Source: Caenorhabditis elegans
Taxonomy: Eukaryota; Nematoda; Chromadorea; Rhabditida; Rhabditidae
Direction: 5' to 3'
Assembly (NCBI RefSeq): GCF_000002985.6
Contig: NC_003283.11
Location: forward strand, 17,919,501 to 17,983,500
Length of the DNA: 64,000 nucleotides
Part shown: positions 1 to 11,500 of the stretch, piece after piece
Numbering within the stretch: position 1 is the first letter of the stretch
How the letters are laid out: each line of letters starts with the position of its first letter
The notes under the pieces: model-generated
Database searches by the model: none
What the model saw: the letters and a program-made list of their open reading frames with translations, nothing else
What the model was told of the DNA's origin: nothing
Made by a program: the position numbers and the translations under genes

Positions 1-57
1 ATTTTTGTAGATCAAACGAAAATGGGACTTTCTGACTCCTCGTAAGTTGTGGTTCTA

Positions 58-692
58 GTTACGGATTTCTGATTTCCCTCTTAAATTTAAATGGAAGAGT
101 TTGCCGAACTAGGCCATATCTGGTTTAGATTTCCTGTGCGTTGCGTGTCGCGTCGTGGCTCGATTTTAGTTGTAAAACTAAATGTATTTGTCCGTATAAA
201 GTACACGACACTTTCCCATGCGTTGTTCGGCGGGCGATTGTCTATAGAGCGCGAAAAATGCAATGAGGAAGGCCAGACTCCCACGCAAAAATTGCCCCCG
301 AAAACACAGATTTTGCGCGAAACTTAAAATTCCGTACACAAATCGATTTAAAAATCATTGAACTTATGACTTTTTCCGGTCGAAAAGGGCGCTCCACAGT
401 ACATAACCGCCTTTTTGCGGAAAACTTTAATTTCCACACAAAAAATGGACACGGGGTTCTGGCCTTCCTCATTGAACTTTTCACGCTCCATTGACAATCG
501 CCTGCCCGACAACGCGTGGGAAAGTTGTGTACTCCACACGGACAAATACATTTAATTTTACAACTAAAATCGAGCCGCGACGCGACACGCAACGCGCCGT
601 AAATCTACCCCAGTTACGGTCGAGCCGAAATGGCCTAGTTCGGCAAACTCTTCCATTTCAATTTATGAGGGAAGCTAGAAATCCGTTTCGAA
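58..692. repeat. Large foldback (inverted repeat), ~635 bp
   Basis: The sequence around 58-300 returns as its reverse complement around 430-692. For example, GGAAGAGTTTGCCGAACTAG at 93 is mirrored near 635-652, and the CGACACGCAACG stretch is mirrored near 141-155. The arms are imperfect and the loop is A/T-rich. No transposase reading frame is visible, so it looks like a non-autonomous foldback element. Small ORFs here are arm sequence read in both directions. Confidence 0.85.
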
Positions 693-734
693 AAAAAAAC
701 ACATTTTTCACGGAAAAATCGATAAAACTGCATA

Positions 735-1113
735 TGTGGTGTTGTCAGGCTGTCCCATTACGGTTTGATCTACAAAAAATGCGGGAACTTTTTCCCCAAA
801 AAAAAAGTGTCGTCAGCACGCTCTTAGCCATGCAAAATCAGTCGATAACTCTGCGTCTCAACTCTCCCGCATTTTTTGTAGATCTACGTAGATCAAACCG
901 AAAGGGGACAGCCCTGGAGGCCCCTAATGCCGTAAATTTTTCAAAGGTCACGTGGCGTCAATATGTCTCATATCGGCTTGATCTACGTTGATCTACAAAA
1001 ATTGCGGGATTCCGCATGGTTAAGAGCGTGCTGACGTCAAACATTTTTTTGGGGAAACATTTCCCGCATTTTTGTAGATCAAACTGTTTTGAGACAGCCC
1101 TGGCACCACGTGC
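735..1113. repeat. Foldback of the TTTGTAGATCAAACC family
   Basis: The outer arms (about 735-831 and 1014-1113) and inner arms (about 858-925 and 950-1010) are reverse complements. They carry the motif TTTTTGTAGATCAAACC and a TGACGTCA-like stretch. The same motif starts at base 1 and recurs at 1633-1665, so at least three pieces of the family lie in the first 1.7 kb. I recognise this as a common dispersed Caenorhabditis repeat type but cannot give its database name. Confidence 0.8.
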
Positions 1114-1143
1114 GTAATATTCTCAAAATTTGAAAATTTCCAG

Positions 1144-1962
1144 ATCCGAGCTACTGGTTGGGCCAACTATTATCCCATCTTATGAAATTATCCAGACACA
1201 GTGCTGACGTGGCATTCGCCGACAAGATTCTCTACGTGACATGCGGAATGATGAATCTTCCCGGACCTCTCTACGTACCGCGCGCAGTCATAGATCAGTC
1301 TCCACGTGGCAAAACGGCTGAAATGCGGGAGTACACGTGCTTCCAACTGCTCCGACGAATATTTCCGTGTCCTTGGGCCGATGGGAGACTTTATATCACT
1401 GCAGAACTAATTCTATTCGGGAATAATCTCGAACAGGCAATTTGGCTTAGTGCCAGGAACACGCAGGAGTACTTGGATTGTTTAGACAACACAAAAACTC
1501 ATATTCAAGGGATTTTGAGAGCCGAAAATGATGAATTGACGGGGAGAATGCCAGGTAATTGAGGGGAAAGTGCGCTCTAATGGCAAAAATCCTACTTTTT
1601 CGGCGGGAAATTCGAATTTTTGAAATTCCCGCATTTTTTGTAGATCAAACCGCAATGGACAGCCTGACATCATGTGTGCGCTGAGCCCACTTTCACGCGC
1701 GGATTTTGAAATTCCCATTAAGCTAACGGGCTCCACTGCACTGAGTATGCGGTTTCGGCGGGAAATTTAAATTTCTAAGTCTATAAAATTAAAATCTATA
1801 ATTTTTTACAAGAAAAACACCAAATTTTCGAGTTTTTCTTTGAAAATTCAAATTTCAAGCAAAATACAGTCTTAAAATCGATTTTTTTCAGAATTTCCAA
1901 TCACCGAACCATTTTTGATGCATACCAGCGATCATGGGGAACCCCAGGAAGAATTCGCCTGA
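1144..1962 (+). CDS. KIX-like domain gene A, 3' end (5' exons not seen)
   Basis: Two exons are visible: 1144-1556 (acceptor TTTCCAG, donor gtaatt) and 1892-1962, ending in TGA. The long exon encodes an IFPxP motif followed by an SARNTQEYLDCL motif and an IQGIL helix. This order matches helices of the CBP/p300 KIX domain (…AIFPTP…ANNRAEYY…IQKEL). KIX domains bind amphipathic activation segments of transcription factors. The first exon opens with a splice acceptor in phase 2, so the start codon lies further left, probably outside the window, because 1-1143 is repeat DNA. The last exon codes for a short acidic tail. A second KIX-like gene starts 320 bp downstream and has a matching phase-1 intron after its KIX region, so the two look like a tandem duplication. 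The family call rests on motif similarity by eye; the specific function is unknown. Confidence 0.65.
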
Positions 1963-2283
1963 AAATCGATAATTTTAGCATTTTTTCCACAACTAGTCCG
2001 AATCTCTGTGTTATTTCTTGCTTTTCTTGTCAAAAATCCCGAAATTCCATTGAAAATCATCATTTTTCCTTCATTTTTCAAATTTCGCGGTAATTTCATG
2101 TCTGCGTCTCTTCTCTCTCGCACGTAGCGATGGAGCGCACTTGCATTTTTGGATTTTTATCGAATATTTTTCCGATGATTTTTAATGATTTTCGCTGGTT
2201 TTTTATAGTTTTTAATGTGAAATTTTGAATAAAATGTGATTTTTATCGTTAAATACGTCAAAAAACTGAATTTTCAGCGTAAA
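1963..2283 (+). other. Spacer between the two KIX-like genes, with polyA signal and likely trans-splice site
   Basis: AATAAA at 2228-2233 could end gene A. TTTTCAG at 2271-2277 precedes the ATG of gene B by six bases and no donor is visible for it nearby, so it is probably a spliced-leader acceptor. The spacer also carries ATGGAGCGCACTTGC at about 2130, a motif found at the ends of other repeats in this window. The polyA signal and acceptor are only ~45 bp apart. Confidence 0.55.
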
Positions 2284-4615
2284 ATGGGTCTTGAAACGAC
2301 GGAAAAGCGTGGAAAAGTGAAGTTAACGTCGCAAAAATTCAAATTAGGCCCTCACGACTGGCAAAAAGACGTAACACTGGAGGATCGAATGAAAAATGTT
2401 CAGAAGATTGTTAACACATTTTATTGCACAAAATCCGGGCCCCATCCGAGGAGAATTGACGAATTAATGTGGTTTTCGCGGGAAATGGAGATCATTTTCT
2501 ATTCTCGGGCGGATAATCGATATTTATATGATGGAGGAATTGAATCAATGATACAATCTATGCAAATTGCTATAAATCGGGACCCTTATCTCACAAAAAT
2601 TCGACAAATGAATGGTGATTCAGTTTTTTCGGTGGAAAATTGGAAAAAATTGAGTTTTCCCGCGGAAAAAGCTAAAATTCCAATAAAATTGGCTGTTTGT
2701 GCGTCAAAAAATGCAAAATTTCACTGAAAATCCAATAAAATTTTAAAAAATCACAATTTTTGGCTGAAAAATCGGGGTTTCCGCCGAAATTTCGAGTTCT
2801 TAAGCGGAAAAATCGACTTTTTCAAATTTCCGCTCAATTTTTGGCATTTTCCCGGTTAAAAAGCTCTAAAAAATCGATTTTCTGTGCAAATCCACGAAAA
2901 ATCCGTAAAAATTGGATTTTCCGTCTGAAATTCGGAGTTTTAAGCGAAAAATCAGTGAAAACTCTCGATTTTTTCGTTTAAAAATCGCAAATTTTACTCA
3001 AAAACAAATTTCTGCATTTTGCCTGTGAAAATTGAAAATTTTTCGATTTTTTCCCCGAAAAAACCAACAATTTTTGCTGTAAAACCACCCATTTTTCAAG
3101 AAAAAATCGATTTTTAGCTAAATTTCTCTTTTTTCTTGGCCTAAATTACTTCCGAAATTGCAAAAAAAATTTTCCCCTAAAAATCCTATTTTCTTCCTAA
3201 AATCGCCTAAATTTCCGCATATTTTTTTTTTAATTTGCAAATTGTTCGAAATTTTTGCTGAAAACCGCCCGTTAAAAATTTTTTTTGGACTAAAAAAATT
3301 TTTTTTTTGGACTAAAAATTTTTTTTTGGACTAAAAAAATTTTTTTTTTGGACTAAACATTTTTTTTTGGACCAAAAATTTTTTTTTGGACTAAAAATTT
3401 TTTTTGGACTAAAAAAATTTTTTTTTGGACTAAAAATGGTTTTTTTTTTTTGGACTAAAAATGTTTTTTTCTGAGTTTTGGAAATTTTTCCTAAAAATCC
3501 CAATTTCTCCTTAAAACCCATCTAAACCATGTTTTTTTTTCCAGAAATTCCATCAACTGAACACCTCGAGAAGCTTTTCACATTTTCAGCACCACGTGAG
3601 AAGCTTGAAGACGATGAATTACTGGCAAAAGGAGCAGAAATTATCAAATTAATTACAAATGATCGTTTTGAAATTCACGATTTAAATATTGAACCACAAC
3701 CGATTCAACCGATTTTGGTACGGCGGTTTTCAGGCGAGAAAATAGCTGAGAAAGCCGAGTTTTTAGCTTAAAATTGGCGAAAATACAAAGATTTTCTAAT
3801 TTTTAATGAAAAAATTGCATAATTTCATTAGAAAATTCGTGATTTTACAGAAAAATTGCATTTTTAACTCTAAAATTGAGATTTTCCGAAGATTTTTGAA
3901 TTTTTAGTGAAAAAAAACCGAATCGTCGAAAAAAAATTTTCGTAAAAAATCACATTTTTAGCCTAAAATCGTCGTCGAAAAATACCAAGATTTTTTGAAT
4001 TTTTCAATGAAAAATCCAATTTTTAACATGAAAACCATGAAAATTTGCGATTTTTAGCCCAAAATTGAGATTTTACGTTATTTTTTGGCCTAAAATGGTC
4101 CAATTTTAAGTTTTTTGGTGAAAATTTCGTATAAAAAAGCAATTTTTAACCTAAAAAATTCACGATTTCTCTTAAAATCGTCGAAAATTCCGAGTTTTTC
4201 GAATTTTTAGTGAAAAAAAGCGTAAAAATTGCTCAAAACCGGCAGTTTACGGCAACATTTTGAAAAATTTCAGGAAAAAAGGAGAAAACTCGCGAATTTT
4301 TGAGATTTTTCCGGAAAAATTATAGTTTTTAGCTAAAAATCGTGGAAAAAATCTCAATTTTTAATTTAAAAAAATGATTTTTTTTTCGAACTTTTTTCCC
4401 CGTTGAAATTGTAAAATTTAGGCCAAAAAAGGCCATTTTTGGCTTAAAAGTCTCAAATTTTGGCCTAAAATATCGATTTTCAGGCGGAAAAAAAGCGAAA
4501 ACAGCTTCGAAATGGTCCAAATAATCGGAAAATCGTGATGGCTCGATATTCGAAACGACCGGAAACCGAGGAACGAACAATGATCATTGAAATGCCAAAT
4601 TTTCAAGAAAAATGA
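2284..4615 (+). CDS. KIX-like domain gene B (small CBP-like protein, 211 aa)
   Basis: Exons: 2284-2614, 3545-3717, 4484-4615 (TGA at 4613-4615). Phases are continuous, giving 211 residues. Residues ~24-98 read W-x-KDVT, KIV..F, RRIDELMWFSREME, FYSRADNRYLY and a final IQSMQ helix. This follows the order of CBP/p300 KIX (HVTQDLR, LVQAIFP, RRMENLVAYARKVE, MYESANNRAEYY, IYKIQ). No bromodomain, HAT or zinc finger is encoded, so the protein is a stand-alone KIX module followed by an acidic stretch and a basic C-terminal tail (KKRKQLR, NNRK). It could compete with a full-length CBP for activators; that is inference. The start was chosen because an acceptor lies six bases upstream. AATAAA at 4668-4673 is a plausible polyA signal. 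C. elegans has other short CBP-like genes, and I cannot say which name applies here. Confidence 0.75.
3270..3475 (+). repeat. Tandem array of TTTTTTTTGGACTAAAAA
   Basis: About ten degenerate copies of an 18-20 bp unit lie in the first intron of KIX-like gene B, just upstream of its exon 2. Translations of this stretch are lysine/phenylalanine-rich repeats and not protein. Confidence 0.85.
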
Positions 4616-5512
4616 CAATTTTTTGGGTTTTTTTGTTAAATTTTTATGGAATTTTTTGAAGAATTAATAAATTTTGTTTTTTTTTTTTAATTTTTTCATC
4701 GAAAATGTGCATTTTTCTCTGAAAAATTGGAAATTTAATTTAATTTTCATAAAAATTCAAAAAATCGTAATTCGCGTCGAGACCAGTGTTGAGATTCGAG
4801 TGCTGCGCCTTTAAAGAGCACTGTAGTTTTTTTCTTTCGAATTTTGCTGATTTTTCTCAGATTTTATACATTTCTCGGCTATTTTTTTGCCGTTTCAAGG
4901 ATTTTCCAATTAATTTCAAGTTTTTCAACAAAGATTTAACGTGATTTTCCCTAGATTTGCTTAAGTTTCAGAGATTTTAGCTTTTTCTCTTGATTTTCAG
5001 TTAAATCTTCATAAATATTACGTTTTTTCCAATTCTAACATGTTTTTAGCATTTAGTGTTGCTAAAACTTATTTAAATTTTTTGAAAACCTAATTCTCAT
5101 ACAAATTAAATGAAGATTTTCGTGTTAAACAAGTTTCGTGGTGAGACACATGGCACAACTTTGCTGTATGCGCCTTTAAATGGCTACTGTACCGGAATTA
5201 ATATTTTTCACCGGAAAAATCGATATTTTCATTGCAAAAAACTGAATTTCCCCCGCGAAAAAGTCAATAAAGATTACACTTTTTACCATTTGGCTTCTCA
5301 TACGGCTTCTGAAAAGTATAAAAACTCGTTTTTCGGCTTAAATTTCGCCGAATTCCGTGAAAACACCATATTTGACGCGCAAACTTTGCGACATTTATCG
5401 CCGCTTTTTTACCGGTTTTTTCGCCGAAATTTCGCAATTTTTCAGTCATTTTCTTCCAATTTCACACGAAAAATCGATTTTCAGCGGGTTTTCTGTCAAT
5501 TTCAAATGAAAA
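4616..5512 (+). other. Intergenic region, KIX-like gene B to usp-50
   Basis: The region holds a polyA signal (4668-4673) and two related short motifs of the form TGCGCCTTTAAA with CACTGTAG/CTACTGTA, near 4806-4830 and 5168-5192. The rest is A/T-rich. A TTTTCAG at 5478-5484 could be a trans-splice acceptor for usp-50, leaving a ~28-nt leader. I see no other gene. Confidence 0.5.
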
Positions 5513-8500
5513 ATGAACTCATCCGGACTTCAATTCACAAGTATGACGGAGCTTCTTGCCACATGCTCACTTACAGAGCAGCAAACACGACAATTTGAGC
5601 AAAAATCGCTTGATGTGTATGTTTTTAGCGTGGAAATTCGGAAAAATCGATTAAAATCATCGAAAACTGGGAAAAATCGATTTTCCAGTGGAAAAATTGA
5701 AAATCTTTAGGTTTTTCACTTTAAAATCTTAAAATATAGTGCAAAACTCGAAATTTTACGTAGAAAACTCGAAAAAATTCCGAATTTTATGATAAATTCA
5801 GTAAAAAACTCGAAAAATTGAGAAAATCCCAGTTTTAACAGAAAAAAATCGAAAAAACCCCAAATTTCCAAATTTTCAGAGTATATCAATCTTTGAAAAA
5901 TTTGCAAGGATCTGCTGAAAAAGCCCGTGGAGATTTGGAGCAACAATACCGATTATTGATGAAAGCCGGTGAACTCGGAAATATTATCACGAAAAGCTCG
6001 AAATTTGCGAGATGGAAGCAAAATGTTCGTGTGAAAATGGAAAAATGGCGAAAAAAACGTGTATTTCGGCTGGAAAATCGAAAAAAAAACGCAAAATTTC
6101 ATCCAAAATTCAATTTTTTTTCCACTAAAAACAGTCAAAAAATCAGATTAATTGCATTTTTTCGATGAAAAACATGAAAAATATATGAAAAATGGCTGAA
6201 AATCAGTTTTTAAAGCTGAAAAGTTGAAAAATGGCTGAAAAAACGAGAATTTTGCGGAAAAAAATCGACCAAAACCAAAAAACCCATGAAAATGTGAAAA
6301 TTTCGTTAAAAATTCAATTTTTTAGCCGAAATATCAGCGAAAACCCAGAAATTTCAAGATTTTGAAGCTTTTAGCCCAAAATTTCCAAAAAAAACTCCAT
6401 TAAAAATCGAAATTTTAAAGAATTTTACCGAAAAATCTCAAAAATCTATAAAAATCCTATTTTCAGACAGCAAATGCGGCACTTTTCTATGCGGATTTCG
6501 AGAAAGTCGTTCGAGAAGCTTCAAATTTGCAATCTGTGCTGAATATTGTACGTTTTTTCATAAAAAATGGAAAAAAAAAATTAATAAAACTCGATTTTTT
6601 CAGGAAAAAACGCAAAAAAAAAATCGATTTTCTCCTGAAAATTCAAAAAAAAACTGTTTTTTCCAAAATAAAAATTCAATAAAAATCTATTTTCACTCTG
6701 AAAATCCAAAAAATCAAAAAAATCCTTTTTTTTTCAGAAAAAGCAAAAGAAAAATCGGTTTTACCGTAAAAATTCCGAAAAAATCAATAAAATCGATTTC
6801 TTTTTCAGGAAATATTCAAAAAATCGATTTCCCCTTGAAAATTTCAAAAAATTTTTTAAAAAAATCGATTTTTACCCCAAAAATCCCGAAAAAACCAATA
6901 AAAATAAATTTTTTAAAGAAAAAAACGCAAAAAATCGACAAAAAACGATTTTCTCCTCATTTCTTTAAAAATTAAATTTTTTTTTCGAAAAATCGTTAAA
7001 AATTGATGATTATCGATTTTTCATCGATTTTCATCCTAAACCCCCAGAAAAATCAATAATTTCTTTTTCAGAAATACGAAAATCTGGTCCGACGTGCTGA
7101 CACACAAAAACGTGCCGAACAAGAGGCTGCGGATAAACGTGCGGCGACGATTACTGTAGATTCGACGATGCGGGCGGTTCGGGCAAAGATCACACCGCGG
7201 GAACTTGTACGAAAAGTGGAAAATGATACGCCAAAGAAAAGCGCACTGATTTTTGATATTCGGTACTATTTTTAAATTTTTTAAACATTTTTTTTTCGGT
7301 GAAAACCCCCATTTTTCCTTAAAAATTCGAAATTTTAGTGGAAATGCGCTCTATTGCTAATAGGAGGTACGAATTTCGGTATTCCCCCCACTTTGTAATT
7401 GTTTCTGAAAAAGCCATCGACTTTAAAGGGACATGATCTACCCCCATGTCCCTTTAAAGTAGGTGAGCCCCAGCACAAATACACTGTGGAAAATACCAGA
7501 AATTGTACCTACTATTCTCAATGGGGCGCATTTGCCACCGGGGATGCGGAAGCTATGCCCAAATTTTCAATTTTCTCAGAAACTTGTGAAACATCTGAAA
7601 ATTTTCAACTTTTTTTTCAGCCAAAACCAATCGGACGCGATTTTCTACAACCGAAGCGAGATGATCACAGTGATTCAGGTGCCATACGACATGATAGACA
7701 GCTCGTAAGCATTTGGATAGTTTTTGGCGCCAAAACTGATCTCCACCATTTACAGCCTAACATTCGCTTCGTTCCGCACGAATTTGGCTGTAACTCAGCG
7801 AGCACTGCTTGCTCGGCTCTCAACGTCTGATTACGTAGTTCTGATGGATGATGATGGGCCTGAACTCGTGAACACGTCACCTCTGCCGAAATCCAAAATG
7901 TCGTTCCTTTTCAAGGCGTTGACGCAGGTAAATACTTGTTGATCAGCGGCCGACACTTCCCTGTTTTGGTCGAAATTCGAAATTTTTGTGGAAATGCGCT
8001 CCATTGCTAATGGGAGGTGTAAATTCCAGTATTTCCTCCACTTTGTAATTGTTTCTGAAAAAGCCATCGACTAAATTTGTCCCTAAAGGGACAAATTTTG
8101 AATTTTTCGATAAACTTTTAAAAAATATGGATTTTTTAGAAACATTTTGAAAAAAAATTGTTAAACTCGTTTAAAGTCACGGAAACCAAATTCCACGCCC
8201 ATTTATTGGCACTCCAGAAAAAAAAAACGAAATTTACCAAAAAAAAAAATCGTTTTTGTTAATTTTTTTGACGAAATGCCCTTTTTCCTGAAAAATTCGA
8301 ATTTTTTGTGGAAATGCGTTCTATTGCGAATAAGAGGTACAAATTCCGGTATTTCCCCCACTTTGTAATTGTTTCTGAAAAAACCATCGACTTTAAAGAA
8401 ACATGACATGTGTCCCATGTCCCTTTAAAGTTGGTGAGCCCCAGCACAAATACACTGTGGAAAATACCTGACATTGTATCTACTATTCTCAATGGGGCGC

Positions 8501-11500
8501 ATTTACCACCGGGGATGCGGAAGCTATGCCCAAATTTTCAATTTTTCAGTACAATCAATCGGAGCGTCTACGCGAACGGCCAATGTTCATGGAAGGTGGA
8601 TTCAAAATGTGGAAGGCTCAATATCCGACGTACACGAAGAATGAGCAGCCCGTAACACCCCGTTCAATCCCATCCGATGAGCTTGATGACGTCATTTCGG
8701 CCTATCATCGGAACTATCCGATGATCTCGGAGATTCGGTACCCCGACTTGAATACGATGCGTCCAGAGCCGACGGCTCAGACCCCACCTGCTCCAGCGGC
8801 TCCACCAGCGGCTCCAGCACTCAATCGGCAGTCGACAATACCGCCCGTCGCGATGACTCAACGCCCAATGATTCCGCCTTCATTGCCTTCGAGCACGCCT
8901 CCTGCACCTTTAAAACCTGTCGCACCGCCCACGCCGCCCATCTTCCCGTTGCTGGATCGAACATCAAAGCCCTCGACACTTCCAGAACGACCAATAGTAA
9001 GTTGAAAATTCAACAGTTTTTTGTTTTACCGCCAAATTATATTTTCAACAAAAAGGATCCATCGCCGACACGTCAGAATGGAGGTGGAGAGGTCAAACGG
9101 CCGCCATTGTTGGATAGAGCAACTAAGCCGAATGCTCAGAATGCTCAGACATCGTAAGTTTAAGCTCAAGATCTCAAAATATTTTCAAAGTTTTGTGGAA
9201 ATGCGCTCCATTGCTAATAGGAGTTGCAAATTTCGGTATTTCCCCCACTTTGTAATTGTTTCTGAAAAAGCCATCGACTTTAAAGGGACATGATCTACCC
9301 CATGTCCCTTTGAAGTAGATGAGCCCCAGCACAAATACACTGTGGAACATACCTGAAATTGTGTCTACTATTCTCAATGGAGCGCATTTACCACCTGGGA
9401 TGCGGAAGCTATGCCCAAATTTTGAATTTTTCGAAAAAAAACTTGAATAATTTGAAAATCGTATTATTTGGAGTTTTTGAATTTCCGAACAGAATATCTT
9501 TTAAATATTTTAGAGAAGTTGTGATTTTCTGGAATTTTTGAACAAAATATTGCTTTGTGTATTGAAATTGTACGAATTCTGCACAAAAAGTGCATTAAAA
9601 CCCGTTCAAATCGATTTTAGCACACAAAACTCGCTGAAAATTCAATTTTCGTAGCAAGTGCGCTCTATTTGTCAAAATTAGTTGCAAGTTAAGGCATTTC
9701 TTCACAAAATTTGCGAATAGCTACGAAAATGTGCTATTTTTTGGCACAAAATTAACATTTCAATTAATTTTTCTGATTAAAGGGTCCAAAGCGGCAATAA
9801 TTAGAATTTTTAGTGGAAATGCGCTCTATTGCTAATAGGATGTGCAAATTTCTGGTATTTCCGCCACTTTGTAATTGTTTCTGAAAAAGCCATCGACTTT
9901 AAAGGGACATGATATACCCTCATGTCCCTTTAAAGTTGGTGAGCCCCAGCACAAATACACTGTGGAAAATACCTGAAATTGTGTCTACTATTTGCGATAG
10001 GGCGCATTTGCCACCGGGGATGCGGAAGCTATGCCCAAATTTTGAATTTTTCCAAAAACTTGTGATTTTTCGCGGAACTTTTTTCGAGAACACAGCTCTG
10101 AGCCCCGTGTGCATTTTCAGAAAACAGCATGAAGCTCAGTTGCTCTCGATCTACGATCAAATGGATATGGCGATTCACCGTGTCGTCGACGATTCCACCC
10201 GAAATAAGGGTCGTGGCGTTCCGGGTGCAGTTGGGCTCTTCAATATGGGCAACACGTGCTTCATGTCTGCCACGTTGCAGGTACTATAGGCAAAAGTTTG
10301 AAATTGTGTGGCAAATGCGCTCTATTGCTAATAGGAGATGCGAATTACAGTATTTCCCCCACTTTGTAATTGGTTCTGAAAAAGCCATCGACTTTAAAGG
10401 GACATCGTGTGTTCCATGTCCCTTTAAAGTAGGTGTGCCCCAGCACAAATACACTGTGGAAAATACTGAATAATTCTTACCTACTATTCTCAATGGGGCG
10501 CATTTGCTACCGGAGATGCGGAAGCTATGCCCAAATTTTCAATTTTTCGAAAACTTGTCAAAAATTTTAAGAAAATTAAATTCCAGTGCCTTTTCCAAAC
10601 GCCGGGACTCGCTGAAGTGTTCACCAAGAAGGTTTTCGTGTCAAAAGTCAATACACAGTCACGTCTCGGATCGAAAGGTGTCATCTCTGCTGGTTTTGCG
10701 TCACTTTCTGATATGATTTGGAATGGAACGTTCACTGCGATCAGGCCTTCCAGGTTTTTGGTAGGTTTTAGCGGGTTTTCAATAGAATATTCGAGTTTCT
10801 CGTAAAATTTTAGGCCGGAATGGGTTTTTTTCGCAAAATTTTTTTTGCTTGAAAAAGTGGCTCAGTCGGTTAGAGGTACGGCTACCACCCACAAGACCGG
10901 GGTTCGACCCCCGCCGTGGCTCATAATTTTTTCTCAACCTACTTTGTATTTCTACAACAAAATTATAGATTTTGCTGACAATTTTCAGCGAATTTCAGAA
11001 TTTTCAGCCATGTTTTTGTGAAAATCGGCATTTTTAACATTTTTCTTGCAGCAACTCTTCTCGGATACCGTCTACCAACCACTGAGCGATGGCCGGCAAC
11101 ACGATGCCTCTGAATTTCAGATTTTCTTGTTAGACGCGCTTCACGAGGACACTAATCAGGTAATTTTTTTGAGAATCTTGAAAAATCGAGCTTAACTCCG
11201 TCGAGGTCGGTCTGAACAGAAAATGAATGCGATTTTCGATTTCCACGTGAAATTTTGAGTCGATTTGAAGTTTTTCGCGAAAAAATTTAAAGTGTGCAAG
11301 TGGCTCAGTGGGTTAGAGTGATGGCTCCCGCCCACACGTCCGGGGTTCGACCCCCGGTGCGGGCGATATTTTTTGTTTTGGTTGCTTAGTGAAACCATAC
11401 GTGTCTCGTGGATTCTTAAGTGATTTTCTGCTTTTTCCCAGTCAATTTTCGAAAAACTGTCAAAAATAATGGATTTTGGGCGAAAAACATTGGTCCAAGC

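Noticed and set aside
1144..2727. KIX-like A and B as one gene
   Set aside because: Joining the 1556 donor to the 2278 acceptor gives an immediate stop (GCG TAA does not keep the frame of gene B), and A has its own in-frame final exon with a stop.
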